Positions 8,881 through 18,620 of a stretch of DNA of 64,000 nucleotides are shown here, in pieces (the stretch's first letter is position 1; each line of letters opens with the position of its first letter). The position numbers and the translations under genes were made by a program. The stretch is taken from contig UCMS01000027.1 of NCBI GenBank assembly GCA_900473805.1, positions 186,001-250,000 on the forward strand, in the 5' to 3' direction. This stretch comes from Hyphomicrobiales bacterium (GTDB lineage: Bacteria; Pseudomonadota; Alphaproteobacteria; Rhizobiales; Rhizobiaceae). The notes under the pieces are model-generated. The model made no database searches, was not told the origin of the DNA, and worked only from the letters and a program-made list of their open reading frames with translations.

Positions 8881-9818
8881 CGGCCCTGATGAAACGTCCA
8901 TGGATCTGGTCCTTCGTCGCCGCTGCGCTGGTCTTCGTCACGACCGTTCTGTTTACCGGCGGAGCAAGCACACTGGGCCTTGCCCAGGCCGCGCTGACAT
9001 TCGCTGCGTTTTCGATCCTCGTCGGGCTCGGTCAGATGCTGGTCATCACGCTGGGCCCCGGCAATATCGATCTCTCCGTGCCTGCCAACATGACCCTTGC
9101 AGGCACGGTCGCGCTCAAGGTGATGAATGTCGACAACGGCACGATCCTCGTCGGCCTCCTGGTTGCCGTTCTGGTCGGGATTGTCATCGGCATCGGCAAT
9201 TACGCGCTGATCAAGCTCCTGCGTATCCCACCGATCATCGCAACACTGTCGATGAGCTTCATCATCCAGTCGACCGCAATCTGGACCAATCGCGGCCTGC
9301 GCGTCAAACCGCCCTCGGCGCTGGCCGATTTCACCACCGCATCGACGCTTGGAGTGCCCAACGTTGCCATTGTCGCCTTCCTGTTGTCCCTGATCGTCTG
9401 GTTCGTTTTGAACAAGACCGTCTACGGTCGGTGGATCGCCGCCATCGGCCAGAGCATCAGGGCGGCCCGCATGACCGGCATCCCGATCGATGGCACCCGC
9501 TTCGTCACCTACGTCCTGTGCGCAGTGCTCGCCGCCGTTTGCGGCTATCTGCTGGCCAGCTTCTCGGGCGGGGCAGCCCTCAACATGGGCTCGGAATACC
9601 TGCTGATGTCGATTGCCGTCGTAGTCATCGGCGGCACCGCCGTCGCAGGCGGCAATTCCAACGTGCCGGGCATCTGGGGGGCGTCGCTCTTCATGTTCCT
9701 GGTCGTCTCCATGCTCAACACCTATGGCTTCGGGGCGGGGATCCGGCTTATCCTCACCGGCCTCATCATCATCGCCGTCATCATGCTGCCGAGCGCCCGT
9801 TCGCTCGACAAACGATAG
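8877..9818 (+). CDS. Sugar ABC transporter permease (RbsC family), second
   Basis: This 313-aa inner-membrane permease shows the RbsC signature more clearly as LGPGNIDLSVPANMTLAG. Later hydrophobic repeats include SIAVVVIGGTAVAGG, the conserved penultimate loop. It starts on an ATGA overlap with the first permease and is followed 18 nt later by the lactonase gene. Two distinct permeases in one rbs-like operon suggest a heterodimeric channel. Confidence 0.88.
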   Translation: MTALMKRPWIWSFVAAALVFVTTVLFTGGASTLGLAQAALTFAAFSILVGLGQMLVITLGPGNIDLSVPANMTLAGTVALKVMNVDNGTILVGLLVAVLVGIVIGIGNYALIKLLRIPPIIATLSMSFIIQSTAIWTNRGLRVKPPSALADFTTASTLGVPNVAIVAFLLSLIVWFVLNKTVYGRWIAAIGQSIRAARMTGIPIDGTRFVTYVLCAVLAAVCGYLLASFSGGAALNMGSEYLLMSIAVVVIGGTAVAGGNSNVPGIWGASLFMFLVVSMLNTYGFGAGIRLILTGLIIIAVIMLPSARSLDKR

Positions 9819-9836
9819 AACCCGCAGGACACGCCC

Positions 9837-10754
9837 ATGGCTGACAACCCCGTGTATGAGATCCACGATCCGCGTTTCCGCGATCTCTTCGTCATCAGCG
9901 CCGAGCTCGAGGAGCTCTATTCCGGCTGCCGCTGGGCAGAAGGCCCCGTCTGGTTCGACGATGCCGGCCATCTCCTGTTTTCCGACATACCGAACCAGCG
10001 TATCCTGCGGTGGGTCGAAGGCGGCGGCGTCTCGGTCTTCCGCAGCCCGTCCAATTTCGCCAATGGCCACACGCGTGACCGCCAGGGCCGGCTCGTTTCC
10101 TGCGAACATGGGGGGCGCCGGGTCACGCGCACAGAGGTGGACGGCACGATCACCGTGCTCGCCGACAGGCATGACGGCAAGCGGCTGAACTCGCCCAACG
10201 ACGTCGTCGTCCACTCCGATGGAAGCGTCTGGTTCAGCGATCCGTCCTACGGGATCATGTCGGACTATGAGGGATACAAGGCGGACGAAGAGCAGGAGAG
10301 CCGCAGCATCTGGCGGCTCGACCCAGGGACCGGTTCATTGTCGGTCATGGCCAGCGATTTCCTGCAGCCGAACGGCCTTGCCTTCTCCCCGGACGAGCGA
10401 CGTCTTTATGTCGCCGATTCCGGCGCAAGCCATGCGCCGGAAGCTCCTCGGCACATCCTCGTCTTCGACGTTGCGGAGGGCGGCCGATCGCTCTCGAAGG
10501 GTCGCGTATTCGCAACGATAGACAAGGGCGTGCCGGACGGCATGCGCGTCGATATGGCGGGAAATGTCTGGTCGAGCGCTGCAGACGGGGTGCATTGCTT
10601 CGCCCCGGATGGCACGTTGCTCGGCAAGATTCTCGTACCTCAGGTCGTTTCAAACCTCGCCTTTGGTGGCCCACGCCGAAATCGCCTGTTCATCACGGCG
10701 ACAAAATCGCTCTACTCGATCTACACGGCAACGACCGGCGCCCAACGACCCTGA
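9837..10754 (+). CDS. SMP-30/gluconolactonase family protein
   Basis: This 305-aa six-bladed beta-propeller hydrolase belongs to the SMP-30/gluconolaconase/LRE family. Seen motifs are CRWAEGPVWF near the N-terminus (with the metal-ligand Glu), KRLNSPNDVVVHSDGSVWFSD in the middle and LQPNGLAFSPDERRLYVADSG. It probably opens a sugar-acid lactone after a dehydrogenase step. As the last gene of the sugar ABC operon it hints that the imported sugar is oxidised by a lactone route. It is apparently cytoplasmic, with no signal peptide. Confidence 0.88.
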   Translation: MADNPVYEIHDPRFRDLFVISAELEELYSGCRWAEGPVWFDDAGHLLFSDIPNQRILRWVEGGGVSVFRSPSNFANGHTRDRQGRLVSCEHGGRRVTRTEVDGTITVLADRHDGKRLNSPNDVVVHSDGSVWFSDPSYGIMSDYEGYKADEEQESRSIWRLDPGTGSLSVMASDFLQPNGLAFSPDERRLYVADSGASHAPEAPRHILVFDVAEGGRSLSKGRVFATIDKGVPDGMRVDMAGNVWSSAADGVHCFAPDGTLLGKILVPQVVSNLAFGGPRRNRLFITATKSLYSIYTATTGAQRP

Positions 10755-10773
10755 AGCCGGCGGCACAGCGGGG

Positions 10774-11949
10774 TCAAATGGGCGCCTGTTCGATGTCTTG
10801 GGTCGCCTCCAGATCCTGCTCGGCCTCGGCCACCGCCTGCCGTGTAAAGCCGCGCAGGCCGGATATTTCCTCTGCGTCCCGCTCGATCTGCACTTCGCTC
10901 GTTGCATAGTGCACGGCAAGCTTGGCGTTCGACATCAGGGCGTGCAGGTGGATCCGCTCGTAGCCGTGGGACGCGTCCACCCCAAAGGTGATGAGTGCGG
11001 TTCGAACGTCATGGCCCGCCTCGACCGCAGAGGCTGCATCCGAGCGATAGTAGCGAAAGACGTCCTTTTGCACGGGAATGCCCTGATCGCGGCAGATATG
11101 GTGCAACTTCTTCGAGAGGTGATAGTCGAACGGGCCCGTCTGGTCGGCCATTGCGAGCGTCACGCCGAATTCCTGCGAAGCCTGCCCCGGCGCGCTCGTC
11201 CCGTTGTCGATCGCGACCAGCGAGGCGATCTCCGGCACCAGGGCTGCAGAAGCTCCGACGCCCACCTCCTCACCGATGGTGAACAGCCAATAGGTATCGA
11301 CCGGCGTGACGAGTTGTTGGCGCTGCATGGCTTCGAGCGCGGCCAGCATGATCGCAACGCCTGCCTTGTCGTCGAGGTGACGCGAAACGATGAAGCCGTT
11401 TTCGAGAAATTCAGGCTGCGGATCGATGGCGACGATATCGCCGACGTCGATACCGAGTTGCACGAGATCGTGGCGATGACGGGAGAGGGCATCGACCCGA
11501 AGCTCCACATATGGCCACCCCGATGGCTGCGTATCCACTTCCTCGTTGAACGTATGCCCGGAGGCTTTCAGCGGCAGAATCGTTCCGCGATAGGTGCCTT
11601 TGGATGAGAAGACGGAGACACGTGCTCCTTCGGCGAAACGGGCAGACCAATGGCCGATCGACACGAGTTCCAGCCGCCCATTCTCCTTGAGCCCCTTAAC
11701 CTGTGCGCCCAGCGTGTCGAGATGGGAGACGATGCCCCGTGCGGGCCGTCGGGCCGTGCCTTCCCTCAATGCCCGAATTGCGCCGCGGCGCGTCAGCTTC
11801 ACATCCAATCCCAGCTTTTCCAGTTCCCGCGCCGTATAGCGCACCGCTTCATCGGTGAATCCGGTCGGGCTCGAGATCGCCAACAGCGCTTTCAGCTGGC
11901 TCGTGAGGTATTCGGGATCGATCGCAATAGGGTCTGTCATGCATGACAT
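10774..11949 (-). CDS. M42-type metallopeptidase (possibly NAGGN osmoprotectant-associated)
   Basis: This 391-aa cytoplasmic metallohydrolase resembles the M42/M20 clan. Metal-ligand motifs are GIVSHLDTLG (His, Asp), SRHLDDKAGVAIM (bridging Asp), TIGEEVGVGAS (catalytic and ligand Glu) and FGVDASHGYERIH near the C-terminus. The sequence resembles the M42 peptidase that accompanies N-acetylglutaminylglutamine amide synthesis, but no asnO/ngg partner is in the window. Start codons at 11949 or 11940 are possible and neither has a clear ribosome-binding site. It is convergent with the lactonase and divergent from bchI. Confidence 0.75.
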   Translation of the reverse strand: MSCMTDPIAIDPEYLTSQLKALLAISSPTGFTDEAVRYTARELEKLGLDVKLTRRGAIRALREGTARRPARGIVSHLDTLGAQVKGLKENGRLELVSIGHWSARFAEGARVSVFSSKGTYRGTILPLKASGHTFNEEVDTQPSGWPYVELRVDALSRHRHDLVQLGIDVGDIVAIDPQPEFLENGFIVSRHLDDKAGVAIMLAALEAMQRQQLVTPVDTYWLFTIGEEVGVGASAALVPEIASLVAIDNGTSAPGQASQEFGVTLAMADQTGPFDYHLSKKLHHICRDQGIPVQKDVFRYYRSDAASAVEAGHDVRTALITFGVDASHGYERIHLHALMSNAKLAVHYATSEVQIERDAEEISGLRGFTRQAVAEAEQDLEATQDIEQAPI

Positions 11950-12083
11950 GTGTCGCGCTGACGATTGAGGTCAAGCACTGAAACCACACCTTCCCCGCAG
12001 GTTATGCATCCCCGACGACAAAAACACGCAAACATAAAGCGGCAGAATTTCGCGCCTCCCCTCTTCAATCAGACGGCAAAAAG

Positions 12084-12101
12084 TGTAAACTAATTTTTAC
12101 A
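12084..12101. promoter_or_regulatory. PpsR/CrtJ operator upstream of bchI
   Basis: An exact TGT-N12-ACA palindrome (TGTAAACTAATTTTTACA), 20 nt before the bchI ATG. This is the recognised binding motif of the PpsR/CrtJ repressor, whose gene is in the cluster. Being so close to the start, it would block initiation near the -10/+1 region. Confidence 0.8.
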
Positions 12102-12121
12102 CTCACTGTGAGGCGGGACCC

Positions 12122-13168
12122 ATGGCCCATCCATTTCCATTCTCCGCCATCGTCGCTCAGGATGAGATGAAGAAGGCTCTTCTGATGGCGGCGGTCGAGC
12201 CGCTGCTCGGCGGCGTGCTTATTTTCGGCGATCGCGGCACGGGCAAATCGACAGCTGTCAGAGCGCTGACGGAGCTTCTGCCCGTGATCGAAACACGGGA
12301 AGGCTGTCGCTACAACTGCCATCCCGCCGAGCCACAAAGGGCTTGCACGGTCTGTAATCCGGTCGCCGGATCGAAACCACCGATCGTCAAACGTCGCGCA
12401 CCGATGGTCGACCTGCCGCTTGGCGCCACCGAAGACCGGGTCTGCGGCGCGCTGGACATCGAAAAGGCCCTGGTGGCTGGCGAAAAACACTTCGAACCCG
12501 GGCTCTTGGCGGCCGCCAACAGGGGGTTTCTGTACATCGATGAAATCAATCTGCTGGAGGACCATCTGGTCGACCTCCTCCTCGATGCAGCGGCCTCCGG
12601 CATCAACGTCGTCGAGCGCGAGGGCCTGAGCATCCGCCATGCCGCACGCTTCGTGCTGGTCGGGAGCGGCAACCCGGAGGAAGGTGACCTTCGGCCGCAA
12701 TTGCTCGATCGCTTCGGACTTTCGGTCGATGTCCGCACGATCGACGATCTCGACCAACGCATCGAGGTGATCCGCCGGCGTGACGCCTACGAGACAGACC
12801 CGGCCGGCTTCTGCAAGCTCTGGGCTAGGAAAGATGCTGCGGTTGGCCGTCGCGTGGTCGCGGCAAGCAAGATCCACCGCCAGGTCGAGATCCCAGATCA
12901 CGTGGTCATGCGCATGTCGCAACTTTGTCTGCGGCTCGGCATCGACGGAATGCGCGGAGAACTCACGCTGATGCGCGCAAGCCGGGCTGCCGCCGCGCTC
13001 GCAGGACGTCTCGCGGTCAACTGGGACGACGTTGCGGAAATCGCACCGATGGTACTCTGCCATCGCCTTCGTCGCGACCCGCTCGATGATGCCGGTTCGG
13101 CCCCAAGGGTAGAGCGCGCCCTGGCGACAATCGGGGAGACCGCCAGCGGCCATCACGCCCATGGCTGA
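12122..13168 (+). CDS. bchI: Magnesium chelatase ATPase subunit BchI
   Basis: BchI is the AAA+ motor subunit of Mg-chelatase, which with BchD and BchH inserts Mg2+ into protoporphyrin IX at the start of the bacteriochlorophyll branch. The 348-aa protein has the N-terminal FPFSAIV motif, Walker [10 protein letters not shown] (36-44), Walker [11 protein letters not shown] (about 136-145) and sensor motifs [20 protein letters not shown]. The start agrees with family N-termini and has GAGG upstream. It is the first gene of bchI-bchD-bchO-crtI-crtB, overlaps bchD by 8 nt and lies under a PpsR operator. Confidence 0.97.
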   Translation: MAHPFPFSAIVAQDEMKKALLMAAVEPLLGGVLIFGDRGTGKSTAVRALTELLPVIETREGCRYNCHPAEPQRACTVCNPVAGSKPPIVKRRAPMVDLPLGATEDRVCGALDIEKALVAGEKHFEPGLLAAANRGFLYIDEINLLEDHLVDLLLDAAASGINVVEREGLSIRHAARFVLVGSGNPEEGDLRPQLLDRFGLSVDVRTIDDLDQRIEVIRRRDAYETDPAGFCKLWARKDAAVGRRVVAASKIHRQVEIPDHVVMRMSQLCLRLGIDGMRGELTLMRASRAAAALAGRLAVNWDDVAEIAPMVLCHRLRRDPLDDAGSAPRVERALATIGETASGHHAHG

Positions 13169-14993
13169 ACTCGGCCCTCACGACGCCTATGACGCAGCCC
13201 TCGACCAGAGGGGTGCAGCGCTGTGGGCCGATGCTCGGCTGGCGATCGAACTTCTCTCTCTGGGTGGCGCGGCGACCGGCGGCCTCTGGCTCAAGGCAAG
13301 ATCAGGCGGCGTCCGCGATGTCATCGTTTCCCGACTTCAGGATCATCTCGGTGCCGCCGTCTATCGTCTGCCGCCCGGGGCCTCCGCTACCAATCTCACC
13401 GGGGGCGTGGACCTCGCGGCAACCGCCGCCAGAGGGCGCCTCTTTCGCCAGGCCGGGCTTCTGGAACGTGCGCGGGGTGGCATCCTGCTCATCCCGATGG
13501 CCGAACGGCTTGATGCCTCGCTCGCTGCCATGGTGGCAAATGCCATGGATGCCGCCGAACAAGACAATTTCCTCCTGATCGCCATCGACGAATCGCTCGA
13601 TGACGAAGCGCCGCTCTGCGCAGCGCTCGCGGACCGTCTGGCACTGCGCATCGATCTCGACGGTATCGGCTGGCATCATGTGACCGACGAGGTCCGCACC
13701 GAAGGCGGACCACCCTGTGCGAGCAAGGCCTGGCGCGATGTCACAATCGACGACCGGCTGCTAAGAGGGCTTGCCTTACTCACCCGGATCACCGGGCACG
13801 GGTCCTCGCGCAGTCTCGCGCATCTCACCCGCATCACACGATTGCTCGCCTGCCACGATGGGCGCAACACGGCCGAAGAGCGTGACGTCCTGACTGCCCT
13901 TCGGCTCTGTCTCGGTTTGCATCTTGCACCTCAGGCGGACGCTTCACCAAGGACGACAGAGGAGTCGGCCCCGGAGCCGATAGCTGAACCGGATCGGCAG
14001 GATGCCGCATCCAATACGAACGAGGCGTTGAACAGGGATCAAGAGGCCGATAGAGGCGGCCCGGTTCATCTCGACGCCCTGACGGAAATACTCGCCGCCA
14101 TTGGCGCCGGCGTGCTTTCGGCCGATCCCTGGCTGTCGATCACCCAGCGTCCGAACCGCAATGCCGGGGCAGCCGGAAAATCTGGTGGACTGCGCAAGAA
14201 CACCCGTCGTGGCCGTCCCTTCGGCATCGGTCTTGTGCCACCGCACCCCGAGGCACGACCGGATATCATCGCCACGCTGCGCGCGGCAGCGCCCTTTCAG
14301 CGGATCCGTGCGTCCCAGCGCCTTGCCGCCAGCATAACCGGCATCACGTCCGCCGCAGAAGTCACGACGCCACGTGCCTTCGTCATCCGGGACGATTTCC
14401 GTTATGTTCGGCTGCGTCATGCCGCGCCTTCGACCGCCATTTTCGTTGTTGATGCCTCTGGCTCCACGGCACTGGAGCGGTTTGGCGAGGCCAAAGGCGC
14501 GGTCGAACAGCTGTTGGCACGCTGCTACGTGCGTCGCGACGAAGTCGCCCTGATCGCCTTCCGGGGTACGGGCGCAGATCTCTTGCTACCTCCGACGCGC
14601 TCGCTCACGGCCGCCAAACGCAAGCTCTCGGCCCTTCCCGGTGGCGGCCCGACGCCCCTGGCCGCAGGCCTTCAAGCAGGTTTAGAACTTGCCCTTTCCG
14701 TCGAGAGACGAGGCAGCAGCCCGGTGTTGGTTCTCCTGACCGACGGCAGCGGCAACATAGCCCTTGACGGCACCCCCGACCGGGCGCTGGCAACCGAAGA
14801 GCTCATGCGCCTCGCCGCAACCTGCAAGGCGAGGGATGTCAGAACCATCTGCGTCGACATCGCCCGGCGCCCCCGAGAAAGTGTCACCCATCTCGCCAAC
14901 ATGCTGGGCGCCGACCTGCACGTATTGCGCAAGGCCGATGCGGGCCGCATGTCGGCTCTGGTTGACAACTCCATGCGGGAGGCCCGGACATGA
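13161..14993 (+). CDS. bchD: Magnesium chelatase subunit BchD
   Basis: BchD is the platform subunit joining the BchI hexamer to BchH. The 610-aa protein has an N-terminal AAA+-like domain (about 1-250) without an intact Walker A, an acidic/proline-rich linker (about 255-300) and a C-terminal von Willebrand A integrin-I domain. The domain's MIDAS motif DASGSTALERF is near residue 430. It begins inside the bchI 3' end and overlaps bchO by ATGA. Confidence 0.95.
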   Translation: MAELGPHDAYDAALDQRGAALWADARLAIELLSLGGAATGGLWLKARSGGVRDVIVSRLQDHLGAAVYRLPPGASATNLTGGVDLAATAARGRLFRQAGLLERARGGILLIPMAERLDASLAAMVANAMDAAEQDNFLLIAIDESLDDEAPLCAALADRLALRIDLDGIGWHHVTDEVRTEGGPPCASKAWRDVTIDDRLLRGLALLTRITGHGSSRSLAHLTRITRLLACHDGRNTAEERDVLTALRLCLGLHLAPQADASPRTTEESAPEPIAEPDRQDAASNTNEALNRDQEADRGGPVHLDALTEILAAIGAGVLSADPWLSITQRPNRNAGAAGKSGGLRKNTRRGRPFGIGLVPPHPEARPDIIATLRAAAPFQRIRASQRLAASITGITSAAEVTTPRAFVIRDDFRYVRLRHAAPSTAIFVVDASGSTALERFGEAKGAVEQLLARCYVRRDEVALIAFRGTGADLLLPPTRSLTAAKRKLSALPGGGPTPLAAGLQAGLELALSVERRGSSPVLVLLTDGSGNIALDGTPDRALATEELMRLAATCKARDVRTICVDIARRPRESVTHLANMLGADLHVLRKADAGRMSALVDNSMREART

Positions 14994-15898
14994 GCTTCGG
15001 ACGTGACAGGCTGGACTGGGAGATCTATGGCCTTGACTGGCCGAACCGCAGCGCAAGTCAATTCATCGAGACCGCGTCCTGCCACTGGCACGTCCAGATA
15101 TCGGGGCCGGAGGGCGCTCCCGTCATTCTGCTTCTGCACGGCACCGGAGCCGCGTCGCATTCCTGGCGCCATGTCCTACCGCAACTCTCGACGCGCTTTC
15201 GCGTGGTTGCACCAGACCTGCCCGGCCATGGTTTTACGCGTTCACGAGAGGAGGCAGATCTGTCGCTTCCCGGCATGGTGCAGGCCCTGACGGAACTGCT
15301 GTCCCGTCTGGATCGCTGCCCAGCCATGATCGTGGGACACTCAGCCGGTGCAGCGATTGCCGTCACGCTTGCTGCTGGCACGTCTTCAGCCTTGCCGCGC
15401 CATGTCGTCGGCATCAACGGCGCATTCCTGCCGATCCGCGGCAATGCGCTGTTCTCGCCGCTTGCCAAGGCGCTCTTCGCCAATCCCCTTTCGGCCTCCA
15501 TGTTCTCGCTGATGTCTCGCGTGACACCGCTCGGCGGCAATCTGCTGACTGCAACCGGCTCGCCGATCGATGAACGGGGCAGGGCCATCTATCGCATGCT
15601 GCTCGCTTCGCCCTCCCATGTTCGCGGCGCACTGGGCATGATGGCCGCGTGGGATCTCTCCCGCTTCGATGCCGTCCTGCAGCGGCTGCCCTTCCCGATG
15701 ACGCTGATCGCGGCAAAAGATGATCCGATGGTGCCGATCGAGAACTCCGCCCATGCTGCGCGCCAGGCGACAGGCAGCCGGCTGATCCTGACCGACACGG
15801 GCGGTCACCTCCTGCATGAATGCCGCGCCACGGACGTCGTGCACTGGCTGAACGAGACCCTGAGCCAGCAGAAACCGGACGGAGCGGACGCCGCATGA
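14990..15898 (+). CDS. bchO: BchO, alpha/beta-hydrolase associated with Mg chelatase
   Basis: This 302-aa alpha/beta-hydrolase has an oxyanion-hole segment LLLHGTGAASHSWRHV, a nucleophile elbow GHSAGAA near residue 117 and a C-terminal His in TGGHLLHE. BchO sits beside bchID in most purple-bacterial clusters and is thought to aid the Mg-chelatase step, but its reaction is not defined. It overlaps bchD and crtI by ATGA at each end, so the bch and crt genes here form one translationally coupled unit. Confidence 0.92.
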   Translation: MSFGRDRLDWEIYGLDWPNRSASQFIETASCHWHVQISGPEGAPVILLLHGTGAASHSWRHVLPQLSTRFRVVAPDLPGHGFTRSREEADLSLPGMVQALTELLSRLDRCPAMIVGHSAGAAIAVTLAAGTSSALPRHVVGINGAFLPIRGNALFSPLAKALFANPLSASMFSLMSRVTPLGGNLLTATGSPIDERGRAIYRMLLASPSHVRGALGMMAAWDLSRFDAVLQRLPFPMTLIAAKDDPMVPIENSAHAARQATGSRLILTDTGGHLLHECRATDVVHWLNETLSQQKPDGADAA

Positions 15899-17460
15899 AT
15901 GTCGCCAGCCGCTTCCTGACATCGAATGTCATCGACCAACGACCCCATGCCGTTGTGATTGGGGCTGGCGTGGGCGGTCTCTCGACGGGCGCCCTGCTCG
16001 GCGCGAAAGGTTATCGCGTCACCATTGTCGATCCCCTGGACGAACCGGGCGGCCGGGCCTACGCCTATCGGCAGGACGGCTTCACGTTCGATGCGGGCCC
16101 GACCATTATCACCGCTCCCTGGCTCTTCGAAAACCTCTGGCGCGATTGCGGCGGCCGTTTGAGCGACGATGTCGAGCTGAGACCCAACAGCCCTTTTTAC
16201 CGGGTGCGCTTCGACGACGGGACGGTCTTCGATTATTCCGGAGACCGCGAGGCCATGGAAGCCCAGATCGCCCGGATCGAACCGGGCGACGTCGCGGGTT
16301 ACCGGAGCTTTCTCGAAGAAAGCCGGCGTATCTATGAGGTCGCCTTCGAAGAATTGGCGCACAAACCCTTCCACAGCCTTCTCTTTACCGCGAAGACACT
16401 CGCCGGCCTTGTTCGCCTTGGCGGATACCGCTCGGTGTATTCGGTCGTTTCCAGGCATTTCAAAAGCGACAAGCTGCGCACGCTCTTCTCCTTTCATCCG
16501 CTGCTGATCGGCGGCAATCCCTTCTCGGCCACGTCCTTCTATTGCCTGATCGCCCATCTGGAAGGAAAATACGGCGTCCATCACGCGATCGGAGGCACGA
16601 ATGCCCTCGTGCGGGGGATCGCTTCCCTGGTCACACGCAACGGCGGGGTCATCCGCCTGAAACAGACGGTCACCGCGATCGAGACGGAGGGACGGCGGGC
16701 GACGTCCGTACGACTGGCTTCAGGCGAGCGGATCGCCGCGGATATCGTCGTCTCCAATGCCGATCCCGCCACCACCTATGGCAAGCTTCTCAAAGATCAT
16801 CCCCGGCGACGCTGGACCGATGCCAAGCTCGACCGCGCCGATTATTCGATGAGCCTATTTGTCTGGTATTTCGGCACGAACAGACGCTACGACGACGTGC
16901 TGCACCACACGATGATCTTTGGCCCGCGATACCGGGGACTGCTGGACGACATCTTTCGCACGCACCGTCTCGCCGAGGATTTCAGCCTTTATCTGCACAG
17001 GCCGACGGCGAGCGACCCGTCGCTTGCGCCGCAGAGTTGCGATGCATTTTACGTGCTGAGCCCGGTCCCCAACCTCAAAAGCGGGACCGACTGGAACGAG
17101 ACTGCCGAACGCTATCGCCGGAAGATTGAAAGGCGGCTCGAGGCGACGATGCTGCCCGGCCTCTCCCGGCACATCGTCACCTCCCGCATCGCGACCCCGC
17201 TCGACTTTCGCGAGCGTCTGTTGTCCTGGCAAGGGGCGGCCTTTGCATTCGAGCCGAAGCTCTTTCAGAGCGCCTGGTTTAGACCCCATAACAGAAGCGA
17301 GGAGCTCGACAACCTCTTCCTCTGCGGCGCGGGCACGCATCCCGGCGCAGGGTTGCCGGGCGTCGTGTCGTCGGCGCGGATCGTTGCCGATCTCGTTCCC
17401 GATCCGGCCACTCTCTTTGCCGGTCATCAGCATAGAAGCGAAAGGCACGACCGCCCATGA
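15895..17460 (+). CDS. crtI: Phytoene desaturase CrtI
   Basis: CrtI is the FAD-dependent desaturase that converts phytoene to neurosporene/lycopene at the inner membrane. The 521-aa protein has an N-terminal Rossmann motif, VVIGAGVGGLSTGALLGAKG, the segment GGRAYAYRQDGFTFDAGPT and the C-terminal signature LFLCGAGTHPGAGLPGV. The ATG at 15895 overlaps the bchO stop (ATGA). It is coupled to crtB by the next ATGA. Sequence features separate it from the CrtD paralogue encoded 3 kb away. Confidence 0.95.
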   Translation: MNVASRFLTSNVIDQRPHAVVIGAGVGGLSTGALLGAKGYRVTIVDPLDEPGGRAYAYRQDGFTFDAGPTIITAPWLFENLWRDCGGRLSDDVELRPNSPFYRVRFDDGTVFDYSGDREAMEAQIARIEPGDVAGYRSFLEESRRIYEVAFEELAHKPFHSLLFTAKTLAGLVRLGGYRSVYSVVSRHFKSDKLRTLFSFHPLLIGGNPFSATSFYCLIAHLEGKYGVHHAIGGTNALVRGIASLVTRNGGVIRLKQTVTAIETEGRRATSVRLASGERIAADIVVSNADPATTYGKLLKDHPRRRWTDAKLDRADYSMSLFVWYFGTNRRYDDVLHHTMIFGPRYRGLLDDIFRTHRLAEDFSLYLHRPTASDPSLAPQSCDAFYVLSPVPNLKSGTDWNETAERYRRKIERRLEATMLPGLSRHIVTSRIATPLDFRERLLSWQGAAFAFEPKLFQSAWFRPHNRSEELDNLFLCGAGTHPGAGLPGVVSSARIVADLVPDPATLFAGHQHRSERHDRP

Positions 17461-18620
17461 GCACTTCGGAGCCAAGCCTCTCGGATGGAACCTTCGCCCG
17501 CCCCCTCACTCGTCGGCCGATCCTGCTGAACTACGGCTTTTCCGGCGACTTCGAAGACCACAAGGCCTGCTCGGCTGCAATTCGGCGGGGTTCGAAATCC
17601 TTTCATCTCGCTTCTTTGCTTCTCCCCGCACGCACCCGTACGGCCGCCCGTGCGCTCTACGCCTTCTGCCGGCATTCCGACGACATGATCGACGCCCCCC
17701 GGAGCGGCATGCCGGCGCTGTTGCGCCTGCGCGAGCGTCTCGATCTCATCTACGAGGGCACCCCTGAACCGATTGCCTGCGACCGAGCCTTTGCCCGTAT
17801 CGTGCATGATTACGCGATCGCCAAACCAGTCGTGGAGGCACTTCTCGACGGCTTTGCCATGGATCTCGAAGGACGCCGCCATGCGACCATCGACGATGTG
17901 AAGGCCTATGCAACCTGCGTGGCGGCGAGCGTCGGGCTGATGATGGCGTCGGTGATGGGGGTGAGCGATCGCGCCGCGCTCGCCCGTGCTGTCGACCTCG
18001 GGATTGCCATGCAGCTCACCAACATCGCCAGGGATGTGGGGGAAGACGCACGAAACGGCCGGCTCTATCTGCCCGTCGACTGGCTCGATGAACAGGGCGT
18101 CGATGCCGATGCCTTTCTGCGCGATCCGAGGTTTTCACCGGCTATCGGCCGTGTCGTGAAAAGACTGCTCGATGAAGCCACCCGCCACTATCGGCTGGGT
18201 CACGCCGGCATTTCAAGCCTGCCCAAGCCGTGCCGCCATGCGATCCGCACGGCAGCGCTCGTCTATGAGGCGATCGGGTCGGGCATCGCCGCCAACGGCT
18301 ATGACAGCGTCAGTCGACGCGCGCGGACGGAACTGTCCACAAAGCTTCGCCTGATGGTCAAGGCCCGACGGGAAGACAGCCGTTGGACAGCGTCCACGGT
18401 GCGCGATCTGCATGCGGGTACAGAACCTGCTGCCCGCGCGCTTGTGGCGCTGAGCGTCGTGCCGCGCCAATACGCGGCGACGTCGGCAAGTGCCGCAACC
18501 GACGCGGAGACGACCATCGGGCGGGTCGCGAATATTCTGCTCAGGCTGCATGGAGAGGCCCGTGCTGATACGTTGAAACGCCGGAAGACTGCGCGAGAAA
18601 AGGTGGCGAGCCTTGCTTGA
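17457..18620 (+). CDS. crtB: Phytoene synthase CrtB
   Basis: CrtB condenses two geranylgeranyl-PP molecules to phytoene, the first committed carotenoid step. The 387-aa protein has the first Asp-rich motif HSDDMIDA (about 73-80) and the second, TNIARDVGEDARNGRLYLP, near 190-208. It starts in a 4-nt overlap with crtI. It is somewhat longer at the C-terminus than the minimal family (about 340 aa), ending in an Arg/Lys-rich tail. Confidence 0.95.
   Translation: MSTSEPSLSDGTFARPLTRRPILLNYGFSGDFEDHKACSAAIRRGSKSFHLASLLLPARTRTAARALYAFCRHSDDMIDAPRSGMPALLRLRERLDLIYEGTPEPIACDRAFARIVHDYAIAKPVVEALLDGFAMDLEGRRHATIDDVKAYATCVAASVGLMMASVMGVSDRAALARAVDLGIAMQLTNIARDVGEDARNGRLYLPVDWLDEQGVDADAFLRDPRFSPAIGRVVKRLLDEATRHYRLGHAGISSLPKPCRHAIRTAALVYEAIGSGIAANGYDSVSRRARTELSTKLRLMVKARREDSRWTASTVRDLHAGTEPAARALVALSVVPRQYAATSASAATDAETTIGRVANILLRLHGEARADTLKRRKTAREKVASLA

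Noticed and set aside
8643..10214. 523-aa antisense ORF over a permease and the lactonase gene
   Set aside because: Very Asp/Glu/Gly/His-rich low-complexity translation typical of GC shadow frames; the plus-strand genes have clear family motifs.
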